A model generated the notes under the pieces. It saw only the letters and a list, made by a program, of their open reading frames with translations, did no database searches and was not told where the DNA came from. A DNA stretch of 64,000 nucleotides from Diploptera punctata (lineage: Eukaryota; Arthropoda; Insecta; Blattodea; Blaberidae), in contig JASPKZ010010239.1 of NCBI GenBank assembly GCA_030220185.1, forward strand, positions 2,684,001 to 2,748,000, written 5' to 3'. The translations under genes and the position numbers were made by a program. Below, piece by piece: positions 10,535-20,960 of this stretch (position 1 is its first letter; every line of letters begins with the position of its first letter).

Positions 10535-11652
10535 AGTTGTAGTAGTATTAGCAGAACTTTTTTAGACTAAAAGTAAGATACATACAATGTTATTTACAAA
10601 TATGGGTCCCACGGGCAGTAAGCCGTACGTGCTGTTGACAGTCCGTTACAAGAAAGTAATGTTTGGTAATAATATAAAGTAAGAAAAAACGCAATAGAAA
10701 ACAATACAATTACATTATACATTAATTAGGTTACGTGAAATTATTAAGTATTAATAATATCACACTATGTTTACATACTTATTCACGAATGAGTGTTGTT
10801 CTTATTTTCCGCGTTTCGTCAAGAAATGTACCCATGTTTATCCAATTTTCTGAGTTTACCATTAACTCATAGCATGCCAATCTTTCACGATTTAAATTTA
10901 GAAATCTTTCCGTTACGTTAACATCTGACATTCTAAATATAGATAGATAGATAGATGGAAAGCTCTGCGGCCATCACTTAAGTGTTGGCGGTGAGCGATC
11001 CATTTTGGTCCTCCTTAATAGGTAGAACCCCGGGTTCCTGTAAAATACATTAGACATTCTAAATCGTTATTTTCCTAATATATGTATCTCGTCTTCAAAG
11101 CTCCCGCACATTGGACATATTCGCATATCGTGGGCATCGGCAATTTTTAGAAATTCCCATGCCCCTAACCTAAACCAAGCAAGCCCTGATCTCTCTTTAA
11201 ATCCTAGATTGGATATATATGGTTACTTTCCCCAGACTTGTTTTAGGTCTCTTTGTAAAAACAGTGAACGTTTTGCCATACATTCGAAGAAAATATCTTG
11301 TTGGTTTATATATAAGTACCTCCTTATTTTTCTCCACACATTATTGCGATTTTCAGCCCTTTTTCCCATACCCAACCCTTTCCAATCTTTTGGAATTCTC
11401 TCCTAACCTTGTCTGCCCAGAATTTCAGATCTATATTCCTAATTTGGTGGTCGTAGCAAATTGCTCTAAGCATTGTTTGTTCACCTTGGTTTGGTCGCAA
11501 CCAATACTTGAGTATATGTGTTTTGCAATTTATGTCGACCTTAAATAACCCAAATTCATATAAATTTCCACAGTTAGGAAATACCTTAGTAAGTCCTGTA
11601 ATATATATAAGAAAATGCGTTTATACCTTATTAAGCATTTCCGTTCTTTGAA
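10535..11652 (-). pseudogene. Zinc-finger LINE, 5'-truncated copy Z2
   Basis: Minus-strand LINE fragment, 1,118 bp, flanked by a 10-base target duplication GTGGTCAAAA, inserted into a long SINE A. It matches Z3 at 35.07-36.36 kb throughout: the 3'-UTR motif GCCGTACGTGCTGTTGACAG (plus reading, about 10622-10641), the C-terminal LPERFL block, the CPMC...C knuckle and the upstream basic region. The frame is degraded by indels and stops. A 114-bp insertion lies within it at 10939-11052. Confidence 0.75.
10939..11052 (-). mobile_element. Small retroposed insertion with 12-bp target duplication
   Basis: The 12-mer GACATTCTAAAT lies at 10927-10938 and again at 11053-11064. Between them are 114 bp: a (GATA)n stretch at the left, then AAAGCTCTGCGGCCATCACT and further GC-rich sequence. 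The homologous LINE copy Z3 has only one ATTCTAAAT here. On the minus strand it is a short unit with a (CTAT)n tail, as expected for a retroposed small RNA or short SINE. I do not recognise the parent RNA. Confidence 0.7.
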
Positions 11653-11838
11653 GTGGTCAAAACGTATATGCGTCCCACGCACCCAAATAAATCTTAATTT
11701 CAAATAAAACAATGAAGAACATATATCACACCCAAATCCATAGTTTAAAATCCCTCTCCCGACACGTCCTGCCATTGTATGGCCCGTGTGGAGTGTTGTA
11801 TATTAAAAAGTATCTATAAGGTGAGAGGTTAAACTATG

Positions 11839-12090
11839 TTATTGGGATGGAATGGAATGAAATTATGGCACAACTGATTTAATAATGTTTTCTGCCACAA
11901 AATTACATCTTAGAATTATAATATTCATAAACGTAAACATAGTGAAGCAACAGTTTGAAACTACCACGCATTACATTTTGTATAAGAAAATTAACGTATT
12001 TTTACATATAGCGGAGATATAACCTACTGTTTTCTCGATTCTATGTACTAGATATCGCAATATATTTTATCTTCTTGAATATCAACAGTC
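11839..12090. other. Unassigned AT-rich sequence
   Basis: No feature recognised between the long SINE A and the RTE copy R3. Confidence 0.45.
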
Positions 12091-12535
12091 GAAACATGGA
12101 CTTTTACTTTAAGGGAGGTAAGGAGTTTACGAGTATTTGATAATAAGGTTCTTAGGAAATTTTTTGGACCAAAGAGAGATGAACAGACAGGTGAATGGAG
12201 AAGACTAAATAACAGTGAACTACATGGTCTTTATAGGAAGTTAGATATAATAAGAAGAGTTAAGTCTCGTAGATTGTGATGGGCAGGACATGTGGCACGA
12301 ATGGGGAATGAAACACGTGCAAGGAAGCTTCTTGTAGGAAAACCAGAAGGAAAACGCCCAGTTGGTAGACCAAGAATGAGGTGGGAGAATTACATTAACT
12401 ATAATTTGAGGGAGGTAGATTATACAGGAAATAATTGGAAAACATTGGCTCAGGATAGGGATGTATGGAGAGCTTATGTCCGCGCGGCCATGAACCTACG
12501 GGTTCGATAGTGCTAGTGAGTTAGTTAGTTAGTTA
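12091..12535 (+). pseudogene. RTE-type LINE 3' end, copy R3
   Basis: From GAAACATGGACTTTTACTTT to a (GTTA)n tail at 12520-12535. The last 72 codons (12292-12510) are intact: ARMGNETRARKLLVGKPEGK, RPRMRWENYINYNLREVDY and the terminal WRAYVRAAMNLRVR followed by a stop. This is the C-terminus downstream of the reverse transcriptase. Upstream the frame is broken, for instance by a TGA in place of the Trp codon of the WAGH block at about 12278. Confidence 0.8.
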
Positions 12536-13682
12536 AAATATCGATAGTTTTAAACAGTAAATGATTAATTATTATTCTTAAAATAGCCAAATATTTTCGA
12601 TCCTATATTTTCATTTAGAAAATAATTCCTTAATAATCTCTCTGATCAGTGAATTAATCTTCTTTATTATATGAATTATCTTTCATTAAAATATTTTATT
12701 ATTTTACATTTTGGCATGTTTTATTGTAAATTTGTTAAACTTAAATTATTATCGGCAAAATGTAATGAACATGGGTGTTCTAGGACGGTTATAATTCTAT
12801 AACAAGATAATACATTCTATATGCAATTAATATATCAGTACGTTCTACGTCTTAGGTAAATAATGTTGTAACACCTTTGTTGTCTACTAAATGTCAAATC
12901 GGTCGGTATGCTGTCCACATTCCATTTATGCCATATGTAGGAAAATAAGCGTAACTAAGTTAACTTTGTGTAGAAACTCCCAACAAAGGAGAGGCTATGG
13001 CTAGAATGAAAGGGCTGTGGTACCAGAAGTAAACCTATAATGTTTCTCTGATTATTTAGATCTGAAATCAGTCCCCAGAACGCTTTAAGAGTATCAGTAA
13101 AGTTAATCAATCAGAACTATGTATAGACAAAATTGTATCAATATCGAATTATTACAAATATATTTTTTAATTTTTTTAATTTAAATTCATCAGAACAGTG
13201 GAATGTCTTTATAGCTTACTTTTAATCTTTGGTGTAAAATTCTGTTATTGCAAGTGGTACCTTATCATCAGTTTAGCCTTCAAATTTTTATAAATAATTT
13301 AGTTAAATTTAAGACAGTTTATTTCTTCCTTTAAACAAATTTGTAAATTGAATCTCCATCTGTTCAATTATATTAGCGGAAATTAAAATGGCGGACTGAA
13401 ATTTCATAACCATAATTTTTAATCTTTTGTAGATGTATTTTTAACGTATTTTTACTGAATAGTTCAAATATCTTCAACTAGTGATCTATGGATTCTCTCA
13501 AGATAAATACTTAAATTCTAGGGTATTAGTCCTGAATACGGAGTATCTATAGTTAATCTTACATTGGTTCCCCTTAAATATCTTAAGTTGCTCGTAAATG
13601 TATCGATATAATCGTATCCACTAGTCACATTACTGCTTATAATATTCTTGTCTTAATATCATTTGTTGAAATATTAGAATTC
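12536..13682. other. Unassigned intergenic sequence
   Basis: AT-rich, no open frame of note, no internal repeat and no partner elsewhere in the window that I could find. Confidence 0.5.
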
Positions 13683-14432
13683 TCTTAAGTAATGCCACGA
13701 GTGATTTCCAAATTATCGATAAACTCACGACTCACGAAGTGAGGAGAAAATTTATCTAGAGAATTTGGAAATCAAGAGTGGCATTTGTTGGGACTATTTA
13801 ACGAATAAAATTAAGCTGTTTACTCACAAATCATTATTTAACTATAGTTATTTTAAAATATTTATATATTTAATGTAAATGGCGATGTTTGAAAACAAAT
13901 GAGAAACGATTCGTACGCTTCATTTGCTTCTTTTGTTCATCACTGCAACCAGATCATATTATTTATTGCCAAAGGATCGCAATATTGTAAGAACGCAACA
14001 TAGTGGAGAAATTTATAACTACCATTTTAGGCATTAATTAATTTCTGATTTCCTATGATGTAAATATGTCAATTATATTTTCTGCAACGTCATTTCCTGG
14101 AATATAATTCGTTTAAGAAAGTGTAAACAGTGGTTTCTTTTTTTTTGTGGTATAATAAATTGCTACAAATGTTTTCACATTATCTCCCGCATGCGCTATC
14201 TGCTGACATTCATACACTATATATTCAGTCTGGTAGCCGTATGTCTTGGGGAGTCAGTCACTGCAAAATACTGTTATGACCTATTCAGAATGTTAAAAAG
14301 GAGGAGCATTATTTGATATGATAAACTTCAGCTGATAAATTCGAGGCGAAACACGACTGTGTTTGGTTTTAAATAAAAAATCATTGAAATGTGATTGGTC
14401 ATTGACTCCCATTTGGGGCATGAGTTAAATAG
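13683..14432 (+). mobile_element. Family M hairpin element, copy M3 (long hairpin)
   Basis: Starts TCTTAAGTAATGCCACGAG. The first 100 bp carry the long hairpin: GCCACGAGTGATTTCC at 13694-13709 pairs with GGAAATCAAGAGTGGC at 13768-13783, with a GACTCACGAAGTGAGG centre. Ends GCATGAGTTAAATAGTC, sharing its last bases with the start of copy M4. It has about 100 bp of extra internal sequence (around 14020-14230) that M2 lacks and M7 has in part. Confidence 0.8.
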
Positions 14433-15032
14433 TCATAAGTAATGTCACGAGTGATTTTCAATTTATCTAGAGGATTTGGAAATCAAGAGTGGCAGTTTGT
14501 TAGGACTATTTAACGAATAAAATTAAGCTGTTTACTCAAAAATTATTATTTAAATATAGTTATCGGTATTTTAAAATATGTATATATGTAATGTAAACGA
14601 CGATGTTTGAAAACAAATTAGAAATGTGAGGTTATGCTTATTCACTGCAACTTACATTATTTATTGCCAAATATGATCGCAATATTATGAGAATACACAT
14701 TAGTGGATAAATAATTAAACACATCAAACTGTATAATATAACAAACATTATAGGTTATTAATTTTTTTAAATAAACAACTCAGCGAAATCAAGAAATATG
14801 TTCATTATTTTCTATATTCAATGTATTTGTTGGAGAGTCAGTCACTACAAAATAATGCTGTAACCTGTTCAAAATATTAAAAAGGAGGAGCTTTCTTTAT
14901 CACAAAAGCAGGTGCTGATAAAGAGAAATAGATAAAGAGCGAGATGAAACACGGCTGTCATTGGTTGTAAAACAAAATTCATTGTAATGGAATTGTTCAT
15001 TGACTACCATTTGGGGTATGAGTTAAATAGTC
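14433..15032 (+). mobile_element. Family M hairpin element, copy M4 (short hairpin)
   Basis: Starts TCATAAGTAATGTCACGAG directly at the end of M3 and ends GTATGAGTTAAATAGTC. The left hairpin is the short form. It is head-to-tail with M3 without spacer DNA. Confidence 0.8.
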
Positions 15033-15390
15033 GATGTAAATTTTTACAATATTTCGGAGGGATTGATAATGTGAGAAATTAGAATTATATAATAATAATC
15101 AAATCTAATGTTTCATATATTAATTACAAAAACGGGCTTTTGTTATAAAATGAATGCATATACAAAAACGGATACCTAGCGGAGTAAACACGAATTTGCC
15201 TGCTTTGGAAACACGCCTGTGGAATAATTACATATTTCTTTCAGAGCAATTATAATGTTGTTTTTCTCACGCGATATTGGATTTTCGATAGTAGACGCTT
15301 GGTAGGAATAACTGGGTTATTTTTACTGATACTAAGGATTGTTTATAAGGAGGATAAATTTATTATATTTGTTTTGTTTTTAATTTTGTT
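15033..15390. other. Unassigned sequence between M copies
   Basis: AT-rich sequence between M4 and M5 with no recognisable content. Confidence 0.45.
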
Positions 15391-15826
15391 GACTATTTAA
15401 CTCATGCCCCAAATGGGACTCAATGGCCAATCACGTTTCAATGATTTATGTTTTACAACCAATCAGAGTCGTGTTTGACGAAATATTTATCAGTGTTATA
15501 ATTACCATATTAAAGAACGCTCCTCCTTTTGTTCCTTTGGCAATAAATAGTATGATTTGGTTGCAGTGATAAACAAAAGAAGCAGTAGAAGCGTACCTAT
15601 CGCTTCTCATTTGTTTTCAAACATCGCCGTTTACATTAAATATATAAATATTTTTAAATAACTATAGTTAAATAATGATTTGTGAGTAAACAGCTTAATT
15701 TGATTTGTTAAATAGTCCTAACAAATGCCACTCTTGATTTCCAAATTCTCTAGATAAATTCACTCCTCACTTCGTGAGTCGTGAATTTATCGATAATTTG
15801 GAAATCACTCGTGGCATTACTTATGA
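15391..15826 (-). mobile_element. Family M hairpin element, copy M5 (long hairpin, internal deletion)
   Basis: Reverse complement of the family: starts GACTATTTAACTCATGCCCC and ends GGCATTACTTATGA. At 436 bp it is shorter than its relatives because the middle is deleted. The long hairpin is near its right edge (about 15729-15818). Confidence 0.8.
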
Positions 15827-15961
15827 ATATATACCGTTGAAGATATTTGGGCACAAGCAGTATGTTGTGTGTTTTTGTCATTGGGTTCATTACATTCAAC
15901 GGAATCAAATTTGCAATCAAATATGAAATTATTATTAGTGATGAAACGGTTGATATTTGTG

Positions 15962-15966
<5 letters not shown>

Positions 15967-16008
<42 letters not shown>
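15967..16008. repeat. (AT)n microsatellite
   Basis: About 42 bp of AT repeats at the 3' end of the minus-strand LINE that follows. Frames of alternating Ile and Tyr are artefacts. Confidence 0.95.
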
Positions 16009-16010
<2 letters not shown>

Positions 16011-16196
16011 CCGGTCCCATAGATTCTCATTTCAAAGTTGAATCCATCTCTTTTTCGGTCTACCAACATTCCTGTCTCCTTTTGGTTTGTAATTAAATAT
16101 AATTTTTGGAATGCGATCATCTTTCATTCCTTGAACGTGTTCTTTCCAGTTTCTTCTATATTATTTTATTTTATCTAAAAGTTTTAAAATATTTAC

Positions 16197-16406
16197 CTAA
16201 TTTCTAACATCTTCAGTTCTTTTATCTAGAAGTTTGCAGCCAGCCACACTTCTCAGGAATATCATTTCAGCTGCTTCTATGATATTCTTTTCTCTTTTAG
16301 TTAAAACCCAAAATTCACTATCATACAACAGTAAGGGGACTGCCATTGCTTTATAAAATTTTAGTTTCCTTTCTTGTGTTTTTAAATATTCTTTTAATTG
16401 TGCCAC
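16197..16406 (-). pseudogene. LINE C-terminal region after RT
   Basis: Encodes ERKLKFYKAMAVPLLLYDSE, FWVLTKREKNIIEAAEMIFL and RSVAGCKLLDKRTEDVRN. The plus-strand relative (54.76-55.35 kb) has the same block in frame with the RT active site. Here it is cut off from the RT part by frame changes around 16.41-16.47 kb. Confidence 0.7.
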
Positions 16407-16467
16407 ATATATATAATTAAATTTATTAAGTTTGTTAAACAGATCATACTTTTTAAAATAGAAAATT

Positions 16468-17200
16468 TCAAACCCAGGTATTTACAATTTCACTTGTTTC
16501 TGATCCCTTGAAAGCTACGATTTTCATTTTACTTGTTGATATTTTGAAATTGCAACTCTGTATAATGTTATTTAATTGAAACAGTGATATCTGTAGACCA
16601 TATTCTGATATAGATATTAGACTTTGGTCATCTGAAAAAAGTAAGGTATCTAAGCTCTTATTTCTTATTTTGAAATGTGAGTCCAAATTTATCTGCCAAT
16701 TATATATGATATCGAAAGTATAAATGTTAAAAAGGGAGGATGAAAGCGGACATCCCTGTCTCACACCTATATTTATTGTTGCTGTTATAGTATATTTCTT
16801 TACTCCAGTTCCTATTGTTATTTTATTTTCTACATATAGACTATTGTTTTATTATATTCCACAATTTATTTCTGTTAACTTTGTCAAACGCCTTTTCAAG
16901 ATCTATAAATGCCATAAATATTGGTAGATTATATTCTCTATGTTTCTCAATTATTTGAGTGATAGTGAAAATGCAATCTGAACAGGATCTGCCTTTTGTG
17001 AATCCGTTTTGGGCTTCTAGAATACTACTTTCCATAATTACATTTAACCGGTTTTTCAATATAGAAGCATATATTTTATAAAGGTACCCAAGACATTTAT
17101 GCCTCTGTAATTTTTACAGTTATGACGATCTCCTTTTTTATAAATAGGATATATTTTAGCCATCTTCCATTCTTCTGGGATATGGCCAGTCATCCAGCAT
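16468..17200 (-). pseudogene. LINE reverse transcriptase domain (broken)
   Basis: On the minus strand, the RT begins near 17170 with IYPIYKKGDRHNCKNYRGIN, the typical first conserved RT block of LINEs. 16841-17059 follows with LEAQNGFTKGRSCSDCIF and MAFIDLEKAFDKVNR, which carries the first catalytic Asp. 16468-16764 has MRQGCPLSSSLFNIY (the 'xQGxPLSP' block) and LLFSDDQSLI, where the FADD box has Ser for Ala but keeps both Asp. At least two frameshifts separate these pieces, so no intact enzyme is encoded. Confidence 0.8.
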
Positions 17201-17801
17201 ATATTCAACAAATCTAAGATACGTTGTTTTAATTGAATAGAGTCATATTTTATTAGTTCATTATTAATATTATCAATTCCAGGATTTTTTTGTTTTTACA
17301 ATGATTGATAACCGTTATTAATTCTTTGATAGAAATTGGATCTACATTTTCATCAACTAATAATACATTTATTTCCGCATCATGTGATTGTTATGTCCAA
17401 AGACATTTGAAATAAGATATCCATTTATTCTCAGAAATTATGTTCAATTTGAGTTGATCTTTTTCCTGATTTTAATGTGTTTTAGAATCTTGTAGGCTTT
17501 ATCTCGTCCATGTAATTATGTTCCAGGTCACTGATATATTTTTCCCAAGAACTCCTTTTAATTTTTCTAATTTCTCTTCGGCCAAGGGCATTTCTTTTTT
17601 TTTTGTATTCAGGGTTTCATCTGTTCTCATATTCTAGCATGCAACTTTTTAAAACAAGTTTTGCTATTTCATCGTTACAAATTTTTAATTATTTTATTAC
17701 TATATATTTTCTTTTCTAGTTCCAAGTGATTCTGAAGCAGCCTATATTATATTATCTTTTAATTCTTCCCATTCTATATTAATATTTCTACTTATAGCGT
17801 T

Positions 17802-18660
17802 TTATTTTATATATAGATCTAGTAGTTGCTGATATAAATTTCTAATTGATTCATCTTGAAATAGATGTATTTTAAAAGTTTCTGCATTTGTTTTGTTTGC
17901 CGCATTAATTTTACTTCTTTTCCACTTTGCTGGTATTGCTAATTTAGTAATTAGAAGGTAATGGTCAGAACCAATATCACATCTTCTAAATACTCCTGCA
18001 TCAAGCACTAAGTTAAAACATGTTTTATTAACTGTAGTGTAGTGTATTATGCATCTTTGTCCTCTTGCTGACCAAGTGTATTTATATATTTCTCGATGTG
18101 AAAAAAAAGTGTTTGTTATTCTTAAATTATTATAATTTATAAAATCGATTAGAAGTATTCCATTTTTGTTTTGGGTTGTTTTGTCCATGTGTTTGTATTA
18201 TATTTTTAATAGGTTTATTACCTACTCTGGCATTATAATCTCTAGCTATTATTAAATGATCTTTTAGATTAACTTTATTAATTTGTATCTGGAGATTTTC
18301 ATAAAATTCTGTACATTCTTCTAATTTACTCTCACCTGGATTATAAACACCTATTATCGTTATATAATTTCTCACTGTTTTTAACCTTATTTTTATTATT
18401 CTTTCATTGATATACTCATAATTGTGAATTCTATTCGTCCATTTTCTTCTTATCAATGTTGCAATTCCAGCTATTGCTCTTTTTTCTCATGATACCCCAT
18501 CATAAATCATTATATATTTATTTAATTTGACTGATCCTTTTAATTTCTTTTAGTTTCTGGAATTACAGCAACATCTATATTCAATTTATCTAGTTCATTT
18601 TCCCGCTCAGTTTCTTTATTTGTGATACCTCTGGTATTCGAAATTCCTATTTTCATTATT
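17802..18660 (-). pseudogene. LINE endonuclease domain (broken)
   Basis: AP-endonuclease-like domain in three pieces on the minus strand. The first, from about 18657, reads MKIGISNTRGITNKETE and VAVIPETK, with the catalytic Glu of the ETK motif. The second (18130-18456) includes IIGVYNPGE and IIARDYNARVG, equivalent to the conserved GDFNAR block. The third (17802-18188) includes GSDHYLL, the SDH motif with the catalytic His. All three core motifs survive, but a stop near 18490 and a frameshift near 18185 separate them. Confidence 0.78.
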
Positions 18661-18988
18661 TCGTTTCTACCTAAATCTTTTTTCCTTTTTTTAGCCAAGG
18701 TTGTCAACCTTGGGACAGTCCTGTTTCCATCATCTATGAGACTTTTAGTAATTAGAATATTTCCTCTGGGTACGTTGCTGGCGTTCCGCAGAGTGAGATG
18801 TACGAAATTTTATCTTCTTTTTTTACTTATGACTGGAAAGAGAATGTGCAATCTGTCAAGTTGTCCGGCGACAAGATTTCAACTAGGACCTCTTAAGTTG
18901 CCCTCTGAGTGAACTTGGGCAGTTTGTGCTACTTGGTGTATTATTAGAAAATTATAGATGGTAATTTAAATCTTAAAGTAGAGAAACA

Positions 18989-19040
18989 ATATTATTATTA
19001 TTATTATTATTATCATTATTATTATTATTATTATTATTAA
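18989..19040. repeat. (ATT)n microsatellite at the 5' edge of a LINE
   Basis: ATT repeats stop exactly where the RTE-type LINE begins. A short run of ATT repeats (20852-20865) also follows its 3' end, so the LINE probably inserted into this tract. Confidence 0.85.
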
Positions 19041-19048
19041 GGGAATAT

Positions 19049-19597
19049 TTGAGAGAGAAGATTAATGATCTTGAATTGAACGCAAAAAATAGGAACATTA
19101 GAGAATTATATCAGGGAATTAGTATAGAGAAGAAAGGGTTTCAGGCTAGAACAAACATAATTCGGAATGAAAATGGGGATATGATTGGAGATTTCAGGAG
19201 TATATTAAATAGATGGAAAAGTTACTTTAATCAGCTATTAAATGTACATACAGAACAGAACATTGAGGAGGATAATTTACAGACAGCAGAAATGCTAGTC
19301 GCAGAACCAAATGCATTAGAGGTTGAAATGGCGATTGAAAAATTGAAGATGTATAAAGCATCAGGTTCAGATGAGATCCCAGCAGAACTGATAAAATCAG
19401 GGGGAGATAAATTGATGGACAAAATACGCTGGTTGCTTAGTATGATTTGGGAAAAAGAAGCTCTTCCAGATGAATGGAAAGAATCAATTATCGTACCAAT
19501 TTATAAGAAAGGAGATAAAACTGATTGCAACAACTACAGGGGCATCTCATTACTTTCAACTTTGTACAAAATTCTAACAAATATATTAGTCAGCTGA
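19049..19597 (+). pseudogene. RTE-type LINE, N-terminal part of reverse transcriptase
   Basis: A 182-codon open stretch containing MAIEKLKMYKASGSDEIPAE, LIKSGGDKLMDKI, WKESIIVPIYKKGDKTDCNN and YRGISLLSTLYKIL. These are the fingers-side blocks of LINE RTs (the 'GxDxIPxE' and 'KGD...NYRGISLL' motifs). It ends in a TGA shortly after YKILTNILVS, where an Arg codon is expected, and the following bases shift frame. The ATG at 19049 is only where the truncated copy happens to start. Confidence 0.85.
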
Positions 19598-19637
19598 CTT
19601 ACTCCCTATATTGATGACATTCTAGGAGATCATCAAT

Positions 19638-20357
19638 GTGCATTTAGAAGAAACAGGTCAGATTTTTAGTATAAGACAGATTTTAGAAAAGAAATGGGAA
19701 TATAATGGTACTGTACATCAACTATACGTAGACTTCAAAAAAGCATATGATTCAATTAAGAGGGAGAAGTTATATAGTATCCTGCTGGAATTCGGAATTC
19801 CTGAAAAGTTAGTTAGACTTATACGAATGTGTGTAAATGGCACAAAGAGTAGGGTGCGTGTAGGCAAACAGTTTTCGGACACTTTTGAAATCCAGAATGG
19901 GTTGAAGCAAGGAGATGCACTATCTCCTCTACTATTAAATTTTGTACTAGAGCATACCATTAAATCTTTAGAGAATGAGGAAGGCTTACAACTGAATGGT
20001 ATTAATAAACTGTTAGTTTAAGCTGATGATGTAGTATTGTTGGCCGATAATGAAGAGATACTGAAGGACAACACGCACACACTATTGAGTAACACCAAGA
20101 GCTTAGGACTGGAAGTAAATATCAATAAAACTAAATATATGGTCACACGTAGAGATAGATTATATAATGGAAATGGACAGCTAATGACAAATGAGGGAAA
20201 TTTTGAGGACGTGGCTGAATTCAAATACCTAGGAACAATAATCACAAATAGGAATGAGATGCACAAAGAAATTAAACATAGGCTCAATTCTGGAAATTCG
20301 TGCTATTATGCATTGCAGAGACTCTTGATGTCCCAACTCCTTTCAAAAAAACGTTAA
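19638..20357 (+). pseudogene. RTE-type LINE, catalytic part of reverse transcriptase
   Basis: One continuous frame of 240 codons interrupted by a single stop. It has YVDFKKAYDSIKREKLYSIL (first catalytic Asp), EIQNGLKQGDALSPLLLNF and, after a TAA at 20019-20021, ADDVVLLAD. The TAA replaces the aromatic residue of the YADD box, and both Asp codons are intact. Next come the thumb-side blocks LGLEVNINKTKYM and FKYLGTIITN. The frame ends in a run of seven A at about 20347-20353, beyond which the C-terminus reads in another frame. Confidence 0.85.
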
Positions 20358-20830
20358 ACTGAAAATATATAAAACTATTATTCTACCAGTTATATTATAT
20401 GGGTGCGAAACATGGACTCTTACTTTAAGGGAGGAAAGGAGATTACAGGTATTTGAGAATAAAGTACTTAGGAAAATGTTTGGAGTAAAAAGAGATATGA
20501 ACAGACAGGTGACTGGAGAAGACTACATAACAATGAAGGGTACATGGTCTTTGTAGGAAGCCAGATATAATAAGAACAATTAAGTCTCGTAGACTGCGAT
20601 GGGCAGGACATGTTGCACGTATGGGGAATGAAAGACTTGCATGGAAGCTTCTTGTAGGAAAGCCAGAGGGCAAACGCCCAGTTGGTAGACCAAGAATGAG
20701 GTGGGAGAATAACATTAACTATGATTTGAGGGAAGTAGATTATACAGGGAATGATTGGAAAGGATTAGCTCAGGATAGAGATGTATGGAGAGCTTATGTC
20801 CGCGCGGCCATGAACCTACGGGTTCGATAG
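20358..20830 (+). pseudogene. RTE-type LINE C-terminus, with intact last 69 codons
   Basis: After a frameshift the sequence reads LKIYKTIILPVILYGCETWT (the conserved 'YGCETW' block), then a degraded stretch, and from 20621 an intact end: MGNERLAWKLLVGKPEGKRP, VGRPRMRWENNINYDLREVD and WRAYVRAAMNLRVR before the stop at 20828. This end recurs in the R copies, including 12.3 kb and 59.5-59.7 kb (minus). Confidence 0.82.
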
Positions 20831-20924
20831 TGCCAGTGAGTAAGTAAGTATTATTATTATTAACCTAATGAATGCAATTATTATGGCAATAGGAGCAAAC
20901 AAAAAATAATTTTGGCTAATGGAA

Positions 20925-20960
20925 CTTACTAACTCACTGGCATTATCAAACCTATTGGTT
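20925..20960 (-). pseudogene. Terminal fragment of an RTE-type LINE (R5)
   Basis: TTACTAACTCACTGGCATTA and the next 15 bases are the reverse complement of the last coding bases and tail of R4. Only about 35 bp remain, close to the end of R4 but in the opposite orientation. Confidence 0.6.

Larger units (their letters stand above)
10228..11838 (+). mobile_element. SINE family A, long form, interrupted by a LINE
   Basis: Head TCCACCCCTGTAGTCTCGG, B box region AAATTCGATCCCCGGTC, core with CCCCGAACATCAT, then the long 3' module starting TTGAGCTGATCACT. It is interrupted after GTGGTCAAAA (10525-10534). The same 10 bases recur at 11653-11662, after which the module continues with ACGTATATGCG, CTCTCCCGACACGTCCTG and GGTGAGAGGTTAAACTA. 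The uninterrupted order is shown by the copy at 49.02-49.49 kb. Confidence 0.8.
16010..18960 (-). mobile_element. Nearly full-length LINE (non-LTR retrotransposon), minus strand
   Basis: A 2.9-kb minus-strand LINE. In order from the right it holds a presumed 5' leader (18.66-18.96 kb), an apurinic/apyrimidinic-type endonuclease (17.80-18.66 kb), a reverse transcriptase (16.47-17.2 kb) and the C-terminal region ending near 16.01 kb next to (AT)n. Target-primed integration would use the endonuclease to nick DNA and the RT to copy the element. A 5'-truncated relative lies on the plus strand at 54.75-55.49 kb and defines the same 3' end (GAGACCGGAA). Frameshifts and stops make it inactive. The clade (RTE-like or other) is not settled. 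Confidence 0.8.
19041..20851 (+). mobile_element. RTE-type LINE, 5'-truncated, longest copy (R4)
   Basis: A 1.8-kb plus-strand LINE lacking the endonuclease but holding most of the reverse transcriptase and the C-terminus, ending in AGTGAGTAAGTAAGTA. Short tandem-repeat tails (GTTA or GTAA) and the lack of poly(A) are typical of the RTE clade, which is why I use that name. The clade call rests on the tail and general RT motifs only. Eight further 3' fragments in this window (R1-R3, R5-R9) share its end. It seems to have inserted in an ATT microsatellite. Confidence 0.82.

Noticed and set aside
14325..14380. CTGATAA...GCGAAAC in family M copies as a possible hammerhead ribozyme core
   Set aside because: The invariant G of CUGAUGA is A in the copies, spacing varies, and I could not form the three stems.
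18622..18912. 96-codon plus-strand frame
   Set aside because: It is the antisense shadow of the 5' leader and endonuclease start of the minus-strand LINE.
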